From Victivallales bacterium (GTDB lineage Bacteria; Verrucomicrobiota; Lentisphaeria; Oligosphaerales; Oligosphaeraceae), in assembly GCA_017554445.1 (NCBI GenBank), contig JAFZIJ010000108.1, positions 1 to 41,380 of the forward strand: a stretch of DNA of 41,380 bases, in the 5' to 3' direction. Shown here piece after piece: positions 31,939 to 40,995 of the stretch. Made by a program: the position numbers and the translations under genes. Every line of letters begins with the position of its first letter. Positions within the stretch are counted from its first letter, which is position 1. The notes beneath the pieces were generated by a model. That model had not been told where the DNA came from. It ran no database searches and saw only the letters and a list, made by a program, of their open reading frames with translations.

Positions 31939-33534
31939 TCAGTGAACAGTGATTCTGAAAACATGGCCGGTGCCATCATAGATGGAGCCAGTGTGGACGT
32001 ATTGCGGAATGACGGTATCGACGGTTTTGCCGTCGGCGTCTTTGTAGGTGGCGATGATTTCCGTGTAGTAGTCGCTGTGCATGTGGCCGCAGAAGACGGC
32101 TTTGACGATATCGGCGTTGGAGACAAGCGTGTCATAGACGGCGAGCGTATGCGCATCCGACTGCGGGCGACCCGCGAAACGATCTCGGTAGTTATAGTTA
32201 TAGGTATCGTTGCGACGGATTGGCGGCCAATCCGCTTCCTTCGGATTGCGTGTGCAAAGCGGCTCGTGGACGAAGATCAGGACGATGAGGCCTTTGTCGC
32301 GGGCTTTTTGGATATCCGCCTTGAATGGAGCGACTTGGCTCTCCCAGAAGCGCGATGCGCCGTTGTCCATGACAATGGCCATGACTTTGTCCTTCAAAAC
32401 GCGCGAAACGTAGGTGATGTCGTGCGGCCAGAAGTTGTCAAGTAGTTGTCGGCGTGATGCATACGATGTCGGATCGCCGACTTTGCCTTGCATGACGCGT
32501 GTCGTGTCATGACCGCCAAGGCAGGTGAGCAGATTGACGTCTTTTCGGAAAAGATTTTCGACGGTGAGCTGCTGGCAACCCCACGACAGATAGTCGAGCA
32601 CGTCTCCCGCGATAATGGTTTGAGCGGAGTGACGTGCAAAATCCATGCAGCGGCCGATAACGCCGACGGATGCACCGTTGCGGAGCCACATGCGATATTG
32701 CCGCGTGCTCATGATGGCTGGATTCTGCTCCTCTTCGTCGCGTTTGTTGACGTAGTTGTAGTGGGTGTCGTTGAGCATGACGATTTCCACAGGAGCGGTG
32801 TCCGGTTTGTGGCTTTGGATATGCGCCTCGCGGATGAATGTTCCGTTGGAATATCTTCCGATCCATGTATTTAAATCATCCGGCGAACCTTTGATGGTTT
32901 TCGGCGTGTCCTGCGGACGGTCGGCTTTGCGAATGCCGTCCAACAAAATTGCTAAGGACGAATTATCCGGTTCGACAAGGGCGGCCTTTTTGAAAAGATT
33001 GACGGCCGCGGCATGCGTCAGCAACGTGGAATCGTTGGAGCAGAGGGATTTGAAACGCTCTTCGAAATCAACAAGCTTGGTGGGGACGGGACCACGAAAA
33101 CGGCGGATGATGTCATCGGCTTCGTCCAATGAAAGCGGTGTATTTGGCTTGAATAGGCCGTCTTGCGGCGCGGCGACGTAGCCGTTGGCGATGGCGTGGT
33201 AGATGGCGCGGTCATGCGGATGGTTGTAGTCGATGTCCGCGAAGGTGTTATGCTTGCCGAGACTGTCGATGGTGGTGGAGAGGTTCATGACGATGCGGAC
33301 GATATCGTTCACTGTCGGAGCGCGATAGAAAGACAGGACCTCGATGTTGTAGATTAGCTGAAGGAGTTCGGCGCGGGTGGCGGATGCTTCGGGCAGATTT
33401 TCACCGTTGCGGCGGAATTTGCGGAGCAGACCGAACTTGTCAAAAGCGTCAAAGAGATTGCCGTCCAATGGGATGGGGAGTTTGGCTACGGCGGCGAGAC
33501 GTTTTAGCAGTTCAAGACGGGAGATGGTGGGCAT
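31939..33534 (-). CDS. Calcineurin-like metallophosphoesterase with SLH repeat
   Basis: A 531-residue two-part protein. Residues 98-146 match an S-layer homology (SLH) repeat: FADIDYNHPHDRAI, then NGYVAAPQDGLFKP and a closing Ser/Leu-Asp helix. Flanking helices at 5-20 and 52-66 look like degenerate SLH parts. From about 250 a metallophosphoesterase core follows: NDTHYNY (255-261), AGDVLDY (309-315), GGHDTT (340-345, usually GNHD), FVHEP and CGHMHSD near the end. It should hydrolyse a phosphoester with two metals. Oddly, SLH repeats normally bind cell-wall polymers outside the cell, yet no signal peptide is visible here. It is the first gene of an operon with ispD and ispH (2-bp gap), though its function need not be isoprenoid-related. 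Confidence 0.75.
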   Translation of the reverse strand: MPTISRLELLKRLAAVAKLPIPLDGNLFDAFDKFGLLRKFRRNGENLPEASATRAELLQLIYNIEVLSFYRAPTVNDIVRIVMNLSTTIDSLGKHNTFADIDYNHPHDRAIYHAIANGYVAAPQDGLFKPNTPLSLDEADDIIRRFRGPVPTKLVDFEERFKSLCSNDSTLLTHAAAVNLFKKAALVEPDNSSLAILLDGIRKADRPQDTPKTIKGSPDDLNTWIGRYSNGTFIREAHIQSHKPDTAPVEIVMLNDTHYNYVNKRDEEEQNPAIMSTRQYRMWLRNGASVGVIGRCMDFARHSAQTIIAGDVLDYLSWGCQQLTVENLFRKDVNLLTCLGGHDTTRVMQGKVGDPTSYASRRQLLDNFWPHDITYVSRVLKDKVMAIVMDNGASRFWESQVAPFKADIQKARDKGLIVLIFVHEPLCTRNPKEADWPPIRRNDTYNYNYRDRFAGRPQSDAHTLAVYDTLVSNADIVKAVFCGHMHSDYYTEIIATYKDADGKTVDTVIPQYVHTGSIYDGTGHVFRITVH

Positions 33535-33723
33535 GGCGGGATTTTTCTGAAGGTTGGAGTCAAATGAACGTCATGAAGCATAACATAGCCGCGCGGATGT
33601 TTTTTTCGAATGGATTTCATTGAAAAAGACGGCTTGTTTGTTGTGGATAAATCGCAAGCATATATTAAAGTATGGTATGGGGCTGGCTGTATGGAGACAA
33701 CGGCATTTTGACTGGAGCAAAAG

Positions 33724-34803
33724 ATGGAACCGATTAAAGTTGGTATTGTTGGATTTGGACGCAGCGGCTGTGGCATTCATGCAAGCGCGATAAAGGACAT
33801 GCGGGATATGTTCGACGTGGTGGCGATTGCGGATTTCATTCCCGAACGCCGCTCGCACGAAGCGTTTCCGAATGCGAAGCCATATGCCTCCGCCGAGGCG
33901 TTGATCGCTGATCCGAACGTGGAGATGGTCATCGTTTCGACGTTCAATTCGATGCACGCCCCCGTGGCCCGCATGGCGTTAAAGGGCGGAAAACACGTTC
34001 TTTGCGAAAAGCCGTTCGGTTTCACGACGGCGGATGTCGATTCGATGATCGCGGAAGCGAAGGCGGCGGGCAAAGTCTTGCAACCGTTCCAGCAACGTCG
34101 TTTCGAAGAGGATTTCCAGAAAGTCCGTTCCATCATCCGCTCTGGCATCCTTGGCAAAATCTCCTACATCCAGATTTGCTGGGATGGTTTCGGACGTCGT
34201 TGGGACTGGCAGACGAGCCGTCAGTACGGCGGTGGCCAGCTCTACAACAACATGCCGCATCTGGTTGATCATGCCATGGAGCTGTTCGGCGACGGCGAGC
34301 CGGAAGTGCAGTGCATGGTGGCGTCCTCCCTGTCCATCGGCCCTGCTGAAGACGAAGTCCATCTGACGCTGACTGGTAAGGACAAACCGATCATTCGTGC
34401 CGAACTGATGGCGACGAACCCCTATGCGCGTGAACGCTGGTGTGTCTGTGGTACGAACGGCGGTCTGCATGGCGGCACGAAGAAACTGGAATGGAAGTAT
34501 GTGGATTGGAGCAAGATGCCGAAACGCGTCGTCGATATGACGCCGCTGGAAGGCCGTGTCTATTGTTCTGAAAAGCTTGAATGGACGACGGAGACATGGG
34601 AACCCGTGACGGCCGCCGACGCAGGCGCTGGCGCGAAGCCCGCCCCTGGCCCGACGAAGCAACTGTATCTGTCTCTCTATGACGCGATCCGCAAAGGAAC
34701 GCCGCAACTCATTACGGCTGAAGCGGTTCGCCGCCGCATTGCCGTCTTGGAGCAGTGCTACAAGCTGAACGGCATCCCGTTCCCGGAAGGCGTGATTCTT
34801 TAA
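33724..34803 (+). CDS. Gfo/Idh/MocA family oxidoreductase
   Basis: A 359-residue NAD(P)-dependent dehydrogenase acting on sugars or inositols. The Rossmann motif GIVGFGRSG is at 7-15, the conserved EKPFGF with the key Lys at 95-100, and YGGGQLYNNMPHLVDHAMELFG carries the conserved catalytic-site His. The C-terminal alpha/beta domain is complete. GGAG sits 7 nt before ATG 33724. It is cytoplasmic. With the MFS carrier and SGNH esterase downstream on the same strand it may form a small uptake and oxidation cluster. The substrate is unknown. Confidence 0.9.
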   Translation: MEPIKVGIVGFGRSGCGIHASAIKDMRDMFDVVAIADFIPERRSHEAFPNAKPYASAEALIADPNVEMVIVSTFNSMHAPVARMALKGGKHVLCEKPFGFTTADVDSMIAEAKAAGKVLQPFQQRRFEEDFQKVRSIIRSGILGKISYIQICWDGFGRRWDWQTSRQYGGGQLYNNMPHLVDHAMELFGDGEPEVQCMVASSLSIGPAEDEVHLTLTGKDKPIIRAELMATNPYARERWCVCGTNGGLHGGTKKLEWKYVDWSKMPKRVVDMTPLEGRVYCSEKLEWTTETWEPVTAADAGAGAKPAPGPTKQLYLSLYDAIRKGTPQLITAEAVRRRIAVLEQCYKLNGIPFPEGVIL

Positions 34804-34825
34804 TGCTGAATGCTGAATGCTGAAT
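34803..34825. repeat. 7-bp tandem repeat behind the oxidoreductase stop
   Basis: Three copies of ATGCTGA stand head to tail, beginning in the last base of the TAA stop codon. They occupy part of the 74-bp gap before the MFS gene. This is another short tandem repeat directly behind a stop codon. Confidence 0.8.
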
Positions 34826-34877
34826 TATTGGCAAGGCGTTATTTAGACTGGAGGAGAGAGGGAAGATTAAGAATTCC

Positions 34878-36119
34878 ATGAGCGGTCGAGTCAAGTTGCA
34901 GTTCAATCGGTACGATTATTCTGCGTTCATCACATTCTTCGCATATGCGTCGAGTTCGGTGATCGTGCCGGTGGCGTTAATGCAAATCGCGACCGCTCTG
35001 GGCTTTCCGTTGTCGGAAGGCGGCATGGGCGCAGGCGGTGCATTGCAGATTTCACGAACGATCTCCATGACGACGCTGATGGTTGTCAGCGGCTTCATCG
35101 GCGCGAAGCTCGGACTGCGCAAGTCATTGGGATTGGCGGCTTTCTTCATGGGAATCGGCTGTCTGGCCGTGTCATTGGCGAATAGCTATTGGTTTCTGTT
35201 CGCGGCGATTCTCTGTGCGGGTTGCGGCGAAGGCTATATCGAAGCGATGGCGACGCCGTTCGTGCAGAAATTGCACAAGGAGAACACAGGCCAGTACATG
35301 AATTTCGCACATTCGTTCTGGTCCATCGGCGTGACGGGAACGACGATTGGCGCGGGTTTCATGCTGATGTGCGGCGTGCCGTGGCGACCTGTCGTGTTCT
35401 GCACATTCCTGCTGGCGGTGGCGGCGGGGCTGTCGTTGCTATGGCCGGAAAAGAAAGGCCATGAGTTTCCGGAAGAGCATGAAACGCTGTCACTTGGAAC
35501 TGTCGTAAAACAAACGAAGGACATCTGGTCAACGCCGAAATTCTGGCTGTTTTTCCTGCTGATGTTTTTGGCGGGCGGCGCGGAATATTGTTTGACGTTC
35601 TGGTTGGCGAGTTTCATGCAGCTGACGATGAAAACGGGTGCGTTTCTAGGCGGTGTGGCGACGGCTGTGTTCGCGATGGGCATGGTGACGGGGCGCATGG
35701 GATGGGGCGTCTATGTGCCGCAAAAGCGGTTGGGGCAGTCGCTTATTGTGGCGTGTACGGTCGGTTTGCTATTGTCTTGCGCGATTCCGTTCGTCCGTCC
35801 GGACATGGCCGTGGGGCGTGTCGGTGGCATCATCTTACTGTTTGTGTTGTTGTATCTGATTGGTATCACGATTGCTCCGTTGTGGCCGACCATCCAGACG
35901 TATTCCGTCGATCGTCTTCCAAAGCATCTGGACGAGACGATGGTGTTCGTCTGGCTGTCCTGCGCGGGCGTGCCCGGTTGCGGGACGTTTGCATGGCTCA
36001 TGGGCGTTCTGGGCGATGTGTTCCATAGTTTGAATGTGCCGTTTTTCCTTGTGCCCGCCTGCCAGTTGCTATTGGCGGTGGCGTTGTTGATTGAGACGCG
36101 GCGGAAAATCCATGAATGA
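34878..36119 (+). CDS. MFS transporter, sugar permease-like
   Basis: A 413-residue major facilitator with about 12 helices, e.g. FFAYASSSVIVPVALMQI (helix 1) and GLAAFFMGIGCLAVSLA (helix 3). The stretch NTGQYMNFAHSFWSIGV in the helix 4-5 region resembles FucP/NagP-like sugar carriers. The central loop (about 190-215) is charged. The ribosome site is distant (GGAAG about 12 nt before ATG 34878), so the start is moderately certain. It lies between an oxidoreductase and an SGNH esterase, consistent with import of a deacetylated or oxidisable sugar. The substrate is inferred only. Confidence 0.8.
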   Translation: MSGRVKLQFNRYDYSAFITFFAYASSSVIVPVALMQIATALGFPLSEGGMGAGGALQISRTISMTTLMVVSGFIGAKLGLRKSLGLAAFFMGIGCLAVSLANSYWFLFAAILCAGCGEGYIEAMATPFVQKLHKENTGQYMNFAHSFWSIGVTGTTIGAGFMLMCGVPWRPVVFCTFLLAVAAGLSLLWPEKKGHEFPEEHETLSLGTVVKQTKDIWSTPKFWLFFLLMFLAGGAEYCLTFWLASFMQLTMKTGAFLGGVATAVFAMGMVTGRMGWGVYVPQKRLGQSLIVACTVGLLLSCAIPFVRPDMAVGRVGGIILLFVLLYLIGITIAPLWPTIQTYSVDRLPKHLDETMVFVWLSCAGVPGCGTFAWLMGVLGDVFHSLNVPFFLVPACQLLLAVALLIETRRKIHE

Positions 36120-36144
36120 GATGTTTAGGCATAGGAGATTGATG

Positions 36145-36954
36145 ATGAAACATTTATTGATGACTGGTTTGGCGATTGCGACGATGTCGATGTGTGTCCA
36201 TGCGGAGGCGGAACCGACGATTCCCGACACGCAGTGGAAAGGGAAAAAAGTAGCGTTCCTTGGTGATTCGATTACGGATAAAATCCATGTCGGAACGGCG
36301 AAAAACTACTGGCAGTATCTGCCGGAAATGCTTGGAATCGAATCGCTTGTCTATGGAATCAACGGCCATACGTGGGTGGGCGTCATGGAGCAGGCGAAGA
36401 AGCTGAAGGCGGAAGTTGGCGGTGACGTCGATGCGATCTTTATCTTCGCTGGTACCAATGACTACAATGGTGGCACGCCGCTTGGCGAATGGTGGAACAT
36501 CGTGGAGGAAGAGGTTAATTCGCATGGCCGGATGATGAAGAAGCCGCGCCGCGTCTTCCAGAAGAACATGGCGACGTATCGCGGCCGCATAAACACCGTC
36601 ATGGAATTTTTGAAGGAAAACTTTCCTGACCAACAGATTGTCTTGATGACGCCGATTCATCGTGCCTTCGCGACATTTGGTGGCGCGAACATCCAGCCGG
36701 AGGAATCCTATCCAAACGATATTGGTCTGTATGTGGATGAATACGTGAAGGTTATCAAAGAAGCGGGCAATCTATGGGCCGTTCCTGTGATTGATTTGAA
36801 CAGCGTCAGCGGCTTGTATCCCGTGACGCCATCGCATGCGAAATATTTCCATGACGCGAAGACGGATTTGCTTCATCCCAACGCGCAAGGCCATTATCGC
36901 ATGGCGAAAGCCATGGCGTACCAGATGATGATGCTTCCGGCGGAGTTTAAATAA
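36145..36954 (+). CDS. Exported SGNH/GDSL hydrolase
   Basis: A 269-residue exported esterase. AGGAG lies 7 nt before ATG 36145; longer in-frame starts overlapping the MFS gene are less likely. The signal peptide is about 1-20 (LLMTGLAIATMSMCVHA). The SGNH blocks are complete: GDS with S42, Gly71 in YGINGH, GTND with N105, and D241-x-x-H244 in DLLHP. Such enzymes often remove acetyl groups from polysaccharides, like rhamnogalacturonan or xylan acetylesterases. It sits 25 bp behind the sugar permease gene and probably shares its mRNA. It is convergent with the ABC permease gene, with just 20 bp between. Confidence 0.85.
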   Translation: MKHLLMTGLAIATMSMCVHAEAEPTIPDTQWKGKKVAFLGDSITDKIHVGTAKNYWQYLPEMLGIESLVYGINGHTWVGVMEQAKKLKAEVGGDVDAIFIFAGTNDYNGGTPLGEWWNIVEEEVNSHGRMMKKPRRVFQKNMATYRGRINTVMEFLKENFPDQQIVLMTPIHRAFATFGGANIQPEESYPNDIGLYVDEYVKVIKEAGNLWAVPVIDLNSVSGLYPVTPSHAKYFHDAKTDLLHPNAQGHYRMAKAMAYQMMMLPAEFK

Positions 36955-36974
36955 TCCGGATGCTCTGGAAACAG

Positions 36975-39900
36975 CTATTCTTGCGTTCTTTGCAATAGTG
37001 TGGCGGTTTCCTTGCGGGCGATGGCAATGGCGGGCAGGATGCCCGCTATCGCCGAAACGATGATGGCGATAGCGTAGCCGGGCAGGAGGCGCGTCCATGG
37101 AATCGTCAACGGCGGCGCGATGACGCCGAAAATCGGTGCGTAATCGACCAGTTTCGTGGCCAGAATGGCGTAGTATAGTCCGAAGCAGAAACTGAGGACG
37201 CATGCGCATAGTCCGATGAGCAATGATTCTGCTAAGATCATGCGAATCAGGTCGTTGCGAGTGACGCCGCAGGCGCGGAGAACGCCGATTTCCCAACGTC
37301 TTGCGCGAACGGAGACGATGATCGTGTTAAGGACGGCGAACGTGGAAAGAAGCAGGATGAGCAACGGCATTTTCGCCATGGCGTCCAATACGGAATAGGA
37401 TCGGCTGGCGAGCGAATTGTTCAGGCTTTCGTTGGAACTGACCATGACAAAATATTTGTTGATACCTGAATCCCAGAGCGTTCCGCCAGAATAACTATTG
37501 ACGGATGCGGCTTGTGGTTTCATCTTTGCGGCTTCGGCGGCGACGCGTTTCATGTAGTCGCTGATTTGCGCATAGGTGACGTTTGGTTCGTGGTCGAACC
37601 AGAAGAATTCATTGTCGATGGCGCCGAAATCCTTTATCAGCATTTCGTATGGAGCGAAGAGCATGGCGGCGGTGCGGCCTGCGCTGACGCGGACGCCGGA
37701 GCATTTGGAAAACCATACCCATGGGAAGTCGATGACGGCGACCACTTCGTAAGGAATGAAGGCAGAATGCGTGTTGTAGATTTTCCGTTCGCCTTGCTGT
37801 GGCTGCGGACCGCGGACTTCCCGTTTGCGTACATCGCTTTCTTCAAGTCCGAAGGAGTCGCCGACATGGAGGTTCATGCGTTTGGAGAGTGTTTCAGGAA
37901 TGATGCAGACGCGGTTGTTCGGTTGTGAAAACGCCTCCAGAACGGATTCGCGACTGCCTTCGACATAGCGCAAGTCAAGCATTGGACGATCTTTGCGGAA
38001 AGCCATCTCTGGCTGGACGCCCATGACAACGGCGTTGCCCGCCATGACTCCCGCTTCTGAGAGAAGCAGTTGCTGCATGGCCGGAGCAAAATTCGGTTGG
38101 GCGACGGTCACGGCCATGAGACGGTCTGGATTTATTCCAGACATCTTGGCGGTTTGAGCGGCGACAAAATCGCCTGCAAGTCCTTCATGGTAGCGGACTA
38201 ATGTGTCTGGAATATATTTAGGCGTCCAGAACATGTTCAGCATGGAGGAACCCCAGATGTTGATGGCGGTGAAGAGGGCGAGGCCGATGGAGAGGGCGAG
38301 CGTCGTGCCCAAAGTCCGCCAGTAGTTTCCGGTGAGAATTTGCGAGAGAAAACGCGGGTGGATTGAAAGCAACCGCGCCAATGGCGGTGCGAGCCATTTT
38401 TCCGTAAACGTGATGGTCCATGGAATGAACAGCAGGAAGCCGATGCCGAGAAGGGTGCTGCCGACGGTGCTGAAAAGCAACAGACGTAATTTTGTATCCA
38501 ACTGTGGCAGGAAGACGATGACAGGAATCAATGCGAGAAGAAGAATGCCGTAAAATCCTGAACGGAAAAGATTTCTGGCAGATGGCGTATGAAGGTTTCG
38601 GATCATTGATTCCGTCGGTGAAATTCGCGTGGCGCGATAGGCGGGAATGATGGAGGCAAGAAATGCGCCGCAGAGCGAGCAGGCTCCCGTGAAGGCGATG
38701 GCGACAGGGGAGAGCGTGACGAGCGGGAGGTGCCCTGTATTGGCATAGACGAGCCCTGTCAGGAGAAGCCATCCGGCGACCATGCCGCCAATCCAGCCGA
38801 TGACGCCGAGCGCAAGTCCTTCCAATATAATGTATAGTGCAACTTGGAGGCGCGTGAAACCAATGGTGCGCAACATGGCGAGTTGGCGTGTTCGCGTGGA
38901 GACGCCCATGCTGAGCGTCGTGAAAATGATGAAGACGGAGGCGATGATGACAATGCCGACGGTTGACCATGCCTGAGCGACAATTTGTTGCGGCGATACG
39001 GCTCCTTCCTTCTGCATCGGTTTGACGCGCGGGTCATGCGCCTTGAGGCCCCATTCCTGCAATGTGCCGCCGAGTTTTTGTTCGATATCACGGTAAAATG
39101 CGTCGTAGTCGGCATTTTCGACTAGTTGGACAAAGACGATGTTCGACGGAATGTCGCGTTCGAAGACAAAAGTCATATCGTCCATGGAAATATAGACAGA
39201 AGGCGTGGTTGGCGAGATTTCCGCACCACCCATGCGGCGGCCGCCACGGCGTCGTGGCGGCTGTGTAGGTTGTTGTGGGCCAGAGCTTTTTGATTTGATT
39301 TGCTGTGGCGCGGAGGTGCCCATGGGCTTGCCGCCAAGACCGATTCCGAAGCCGAAGGCGTACATGCCGCTGGTTTGGCCACGGATGTCCTGCGGAAGTT
39401 TCTGGCGAATTTTGCCGACGACGGTGAATTGCATACTGCTCGCATCTGTCGTGATGTCTAGTTTCTCGCCAAGTTTGATGGTACCCAAAGGTTTATTGCC
39501 GGGTACGGCGACGATGATGTCTTCCGCAGCGGAACCGATGACGCATTCGGACGGCCCGTTGATCCAACGACCTTCCGACAGTTCGAACGGTGGTTCGTTA
39601 TCGCCGATGGCGAGAACGGCGGGGCTTCGCCGTTCCCCCATGCCGCTGGGTTTGGAATTTAACTTAAACTGAGCGTTGTAACTATTCCACGTGACTTGTG
39701 CCTGCTGCTGTATGGCGTAGGCTATTTTTTTTACAGAAGGATTCGCTTCCACGGCGTCCGCCAGTTCAACGGGCAGTTTGCGTGGTGAAGAAATGGCGAG
39801 AGAGTAAATGCCATAGAAAGGCTGCGTGCCGTCGTCTTCAGAAAACGCTGTGGGATTGACGGTTGCGACAAACCAGACAATGAGGCCGCATGTCGCCATG

Positions 39901-39977
39901 ATGGCGAGCAGGGCGAAGGCTGTTATGGATTTCCGTCTGGTGAAATCACGATAGACTAATTTTATTAGGAATGACAT
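36975..39977 (-). CDS. ABC transporter permease with two FtsX-like units
   Basis: A 1000-residue integral membrane protein. One helix lies at about 18-38, then a periplasmic domain to about 335. Four helices follow around 340-460 (first FtsX-type unit) and further helices around 475-525. A second extracytoplasmic domain spans about 585-890, and three final helices lie at 890-990 (second unit). The pattern matches large permeases of the LolCE/MacB type that act on lipoproteins, lipids or peptides without a solute-binding protein. A low-complexity insert rich in Gln, Pro, Arg and Gly (about residues 228-252) interrupts the first periplasmic domain. It lies 12 bp downstream of its ATPase gene. 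The function could be lipoprotein sorting, efflux or envelope stress response; the substrate is unknown. Confidence 0.85.
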   Translation of the reverse strand: MSFLIKLVYRDFTRRKSITAFALLAIMATCGLIVWFVATVNPTAFSEDDGTQPFYGIYSLAISSPRKLPVELADAVEANPSVKKIAYAIQQQAQVTWNSYNAQFKLNSKPSGMGERRSPAVLAIGDNEPPFELSEGRWINGPSECVIGSAAEDIIVAVPGNKPLGTIKLGEKLDITTDASSMQFTVVGKIRQKLPQDIRGQTSGMYAFGFGIGLGGKPMGTSAPQQIKSKSSGPQQPTQPPRRRGGRRMGGAEISPTTPSVYISMDDMTFVFERDIPSNIVFVQLVENADYDAFYRDIEQKLGGTLQEWGLKAHDPRVKPMQKEGAVSPQQIVAQAWSTVGIVIIASVFIIFTTLSMGVSTRTRQLAMLRTIGFTRLQVALYIILEGLALGVIGWIGGMVAGWLLLTGLVYANTGHLPLVTLSPVAIAFTGACSLCGAFLASIIPAYRATRISPTESMIRNLHTPSARNLFRSGFYGILLLALIPVIVFLPQLDTKLRLLLFSTVGSTLLGIGFLLFIPWTITFTEKWLAPPLARLLSIHPRFLSQILTGNYWRTLGTTLALSIGLALFTAINIWGSSMLNMFWTPKYIPDTLVRYHEGLAGDFVAAQTAKMSGINPDRLMAVTVAQPNFAPAMQQLLLSEAGVMAGNAVVMGVQPEMAFRKDRPMLDLRYVEGSRESVLEAFSQPNNRVCIIPETLSKRMNLHVGDSFGLEESDVRKREVRGPQPQQGERKIYNTHSAFIPYEVVAVIDFPWVWFSKCSGVRVSAGRTAAMLFAPYEMLIKDFGAIDNEFFWFDHEPNVTYAQISDYMKRVAAEAAKMKPQAASVNSYSGGTLWDSGINKYFVMVSSNESLNNSLASRSYSVLDAMAKMPLLILLLSTFAVLNTIIVSVRARRWEIGVLRACGVTRNDLIRMILAESLLIGLCACVLSFCFGLYYAILATKLVDYAPIFGVIAPPLTIPWTRLLPGYAIAIIVSAIAGILPAIAIARKETATLLQRTQE

Positions 39978-39989
39978 TGGTTGAATGTG

Positions 39990-40691
39990 TTAATCGGCGA
40001 TTCTGCCGTCTTTCAGATGGATGACGCGGTCCGCATAGTTGGCGACGGATGGCTCGTGGGTGACGACAACCATTGTGTGGTTGCGCTCCTGGCAGAGGCT
40101 CTTCAATAGGTTGCAGATGATATCGCTGTTGGCGGAATCGAGATTGCCGGTCGGTTCATCCGCAAGGAGAAGCGATCCGTGGGAATCCGTTGCGAAATCA
40201 ATGAGCAAGGCTCGCGCGATGGCGGCACGTTGTTGCTCGCCGCCGGAAAGCGTGTCTGGATAATGGTTTCGGCGATGGTCAAGTTGAAGTCGCTCAAGGA
40301 GTTGCGTGACAGCGGCGTCCAGCTTCGCCTTGTCGATGTTATGGAATCCAGCAAGGATGGGAAGGAGGATGTTTTCTTCCGTCGTCAACGTCGGAATCAA
40401 GTTGAAGGATTGGAAGATGACACCGATGTTCTGTCGTCTGAACAATGTCAATTGATGGTCGTTGAGCGTGGCGAGATTTGTGCCGTTGACGAGGACGTCG
40501 CCGGACGTCGGTTGCGCAAGTCCCGCAATGAGATGGAGAAGAGTGGTCTTGCCGGAGCCACTGGGGCCCATGACAACGAGAAACTGGCCTTGCGGGATGT
40601 CAAGCGACAGATCATCAATTGCGGCGACTGGCTCGGGACCGTTGCCGTTGAAGACTTTACGGAGATTTTTGATGCTGACGTGTGGTTCCAT
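39990..40691 (-). CDS. ABC transporter ATP-binding protein (LolD/MacB type)
   Basis: A 233-residue ATPase subunit. Walker A GPSGSGKTT is at 42-50, the Q-loop at Q94, the signature LSGGEQQR at 148-155, Walker B LLLADEP with D178-E179 and the switch H212 in VTHEP. The DEPTGNLDS stretch is typical of the LolD/FtsE/MacB branch. It powers the large FtsX-type permease encoded 12 bp downstream. The preceding 300 bp hold a tandem repeat array and probably the promoter. Confidence 0.92.
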   Translation of the reverse strand: MEPHVSIKNLRKVFNGNGPEPVAAIDDLSLDIPQGQFLVVMGPSGSGKTTLLHLIAGLAQPTSGDVLVNGTNLATLNDHQLTLFRRQNIGVIFQSFNLIPTLTTEENILLPILAGFHNIDKAKLDAAVTQLLERLQLDHRRNHYPDTLSGGEQQRAAIARALLIDFATDSHGSLLLADEPTGNLDSANSDIICNLLKSLCQERNHTMVVVTHEPSVANYADRVIHLKDGRIAD

Positions 40692-40995
40692 GTTTTTGTT
40701 GAGATGTGGTTGGCGGTAAAATATATTAGTTATATAATAGTCAGCCAGAGTGAAAAAGCAAATAATAGTCTGGAAGTTCTGGAAGTTCTGGATATTCTGG
40801 AAGTTCTGGAAGTTTGGGACTGCGTACAGACATTCTGTACTTTTGCGTCTCTGTGTCTCTGCGTTTAAATTTTTTGTACATCTCTAATTTATCAAAAAAT
40901 GCTGTTGAAGTTGAATCAGATTGATTCAATGGTAGATTATTCTGATTGTTTTGTGGAATGTTTTTGAAAACCAAATCATAATCGGAGGCTTGAAC
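40692..40995. other. Divergent intergenic region with repeats
   Basis: About 300 bp between the ABC ATPase and the esterase gene. It contains the 9-bp array at 40770-40814, a perfect small hairpin GTACAGA-CAT-TCTGTAC at 40824-40840, and TGCGTCTCTGTGTCTCTGCG at 40844-40863, itself built from short repeats. An AT-rich block (40720-40740) next to the ATPase start could hold its promoter. CGGAGG at 40983-40988 serves the esterase. I see no gene here. Confidence 0.6.
40770..40814. repeat. 9-bp tandem repeat, five units
   Basis: Five 9-bp units follow each other: CTGGAAGTT twice, CTGGATATT, then CTGGAAGTT twice. On the opposite strand this reads AACTTCCAG, the same type as the CCAGAA units at 2638-2682 near the other end of the window. 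Confidence 0.9.
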
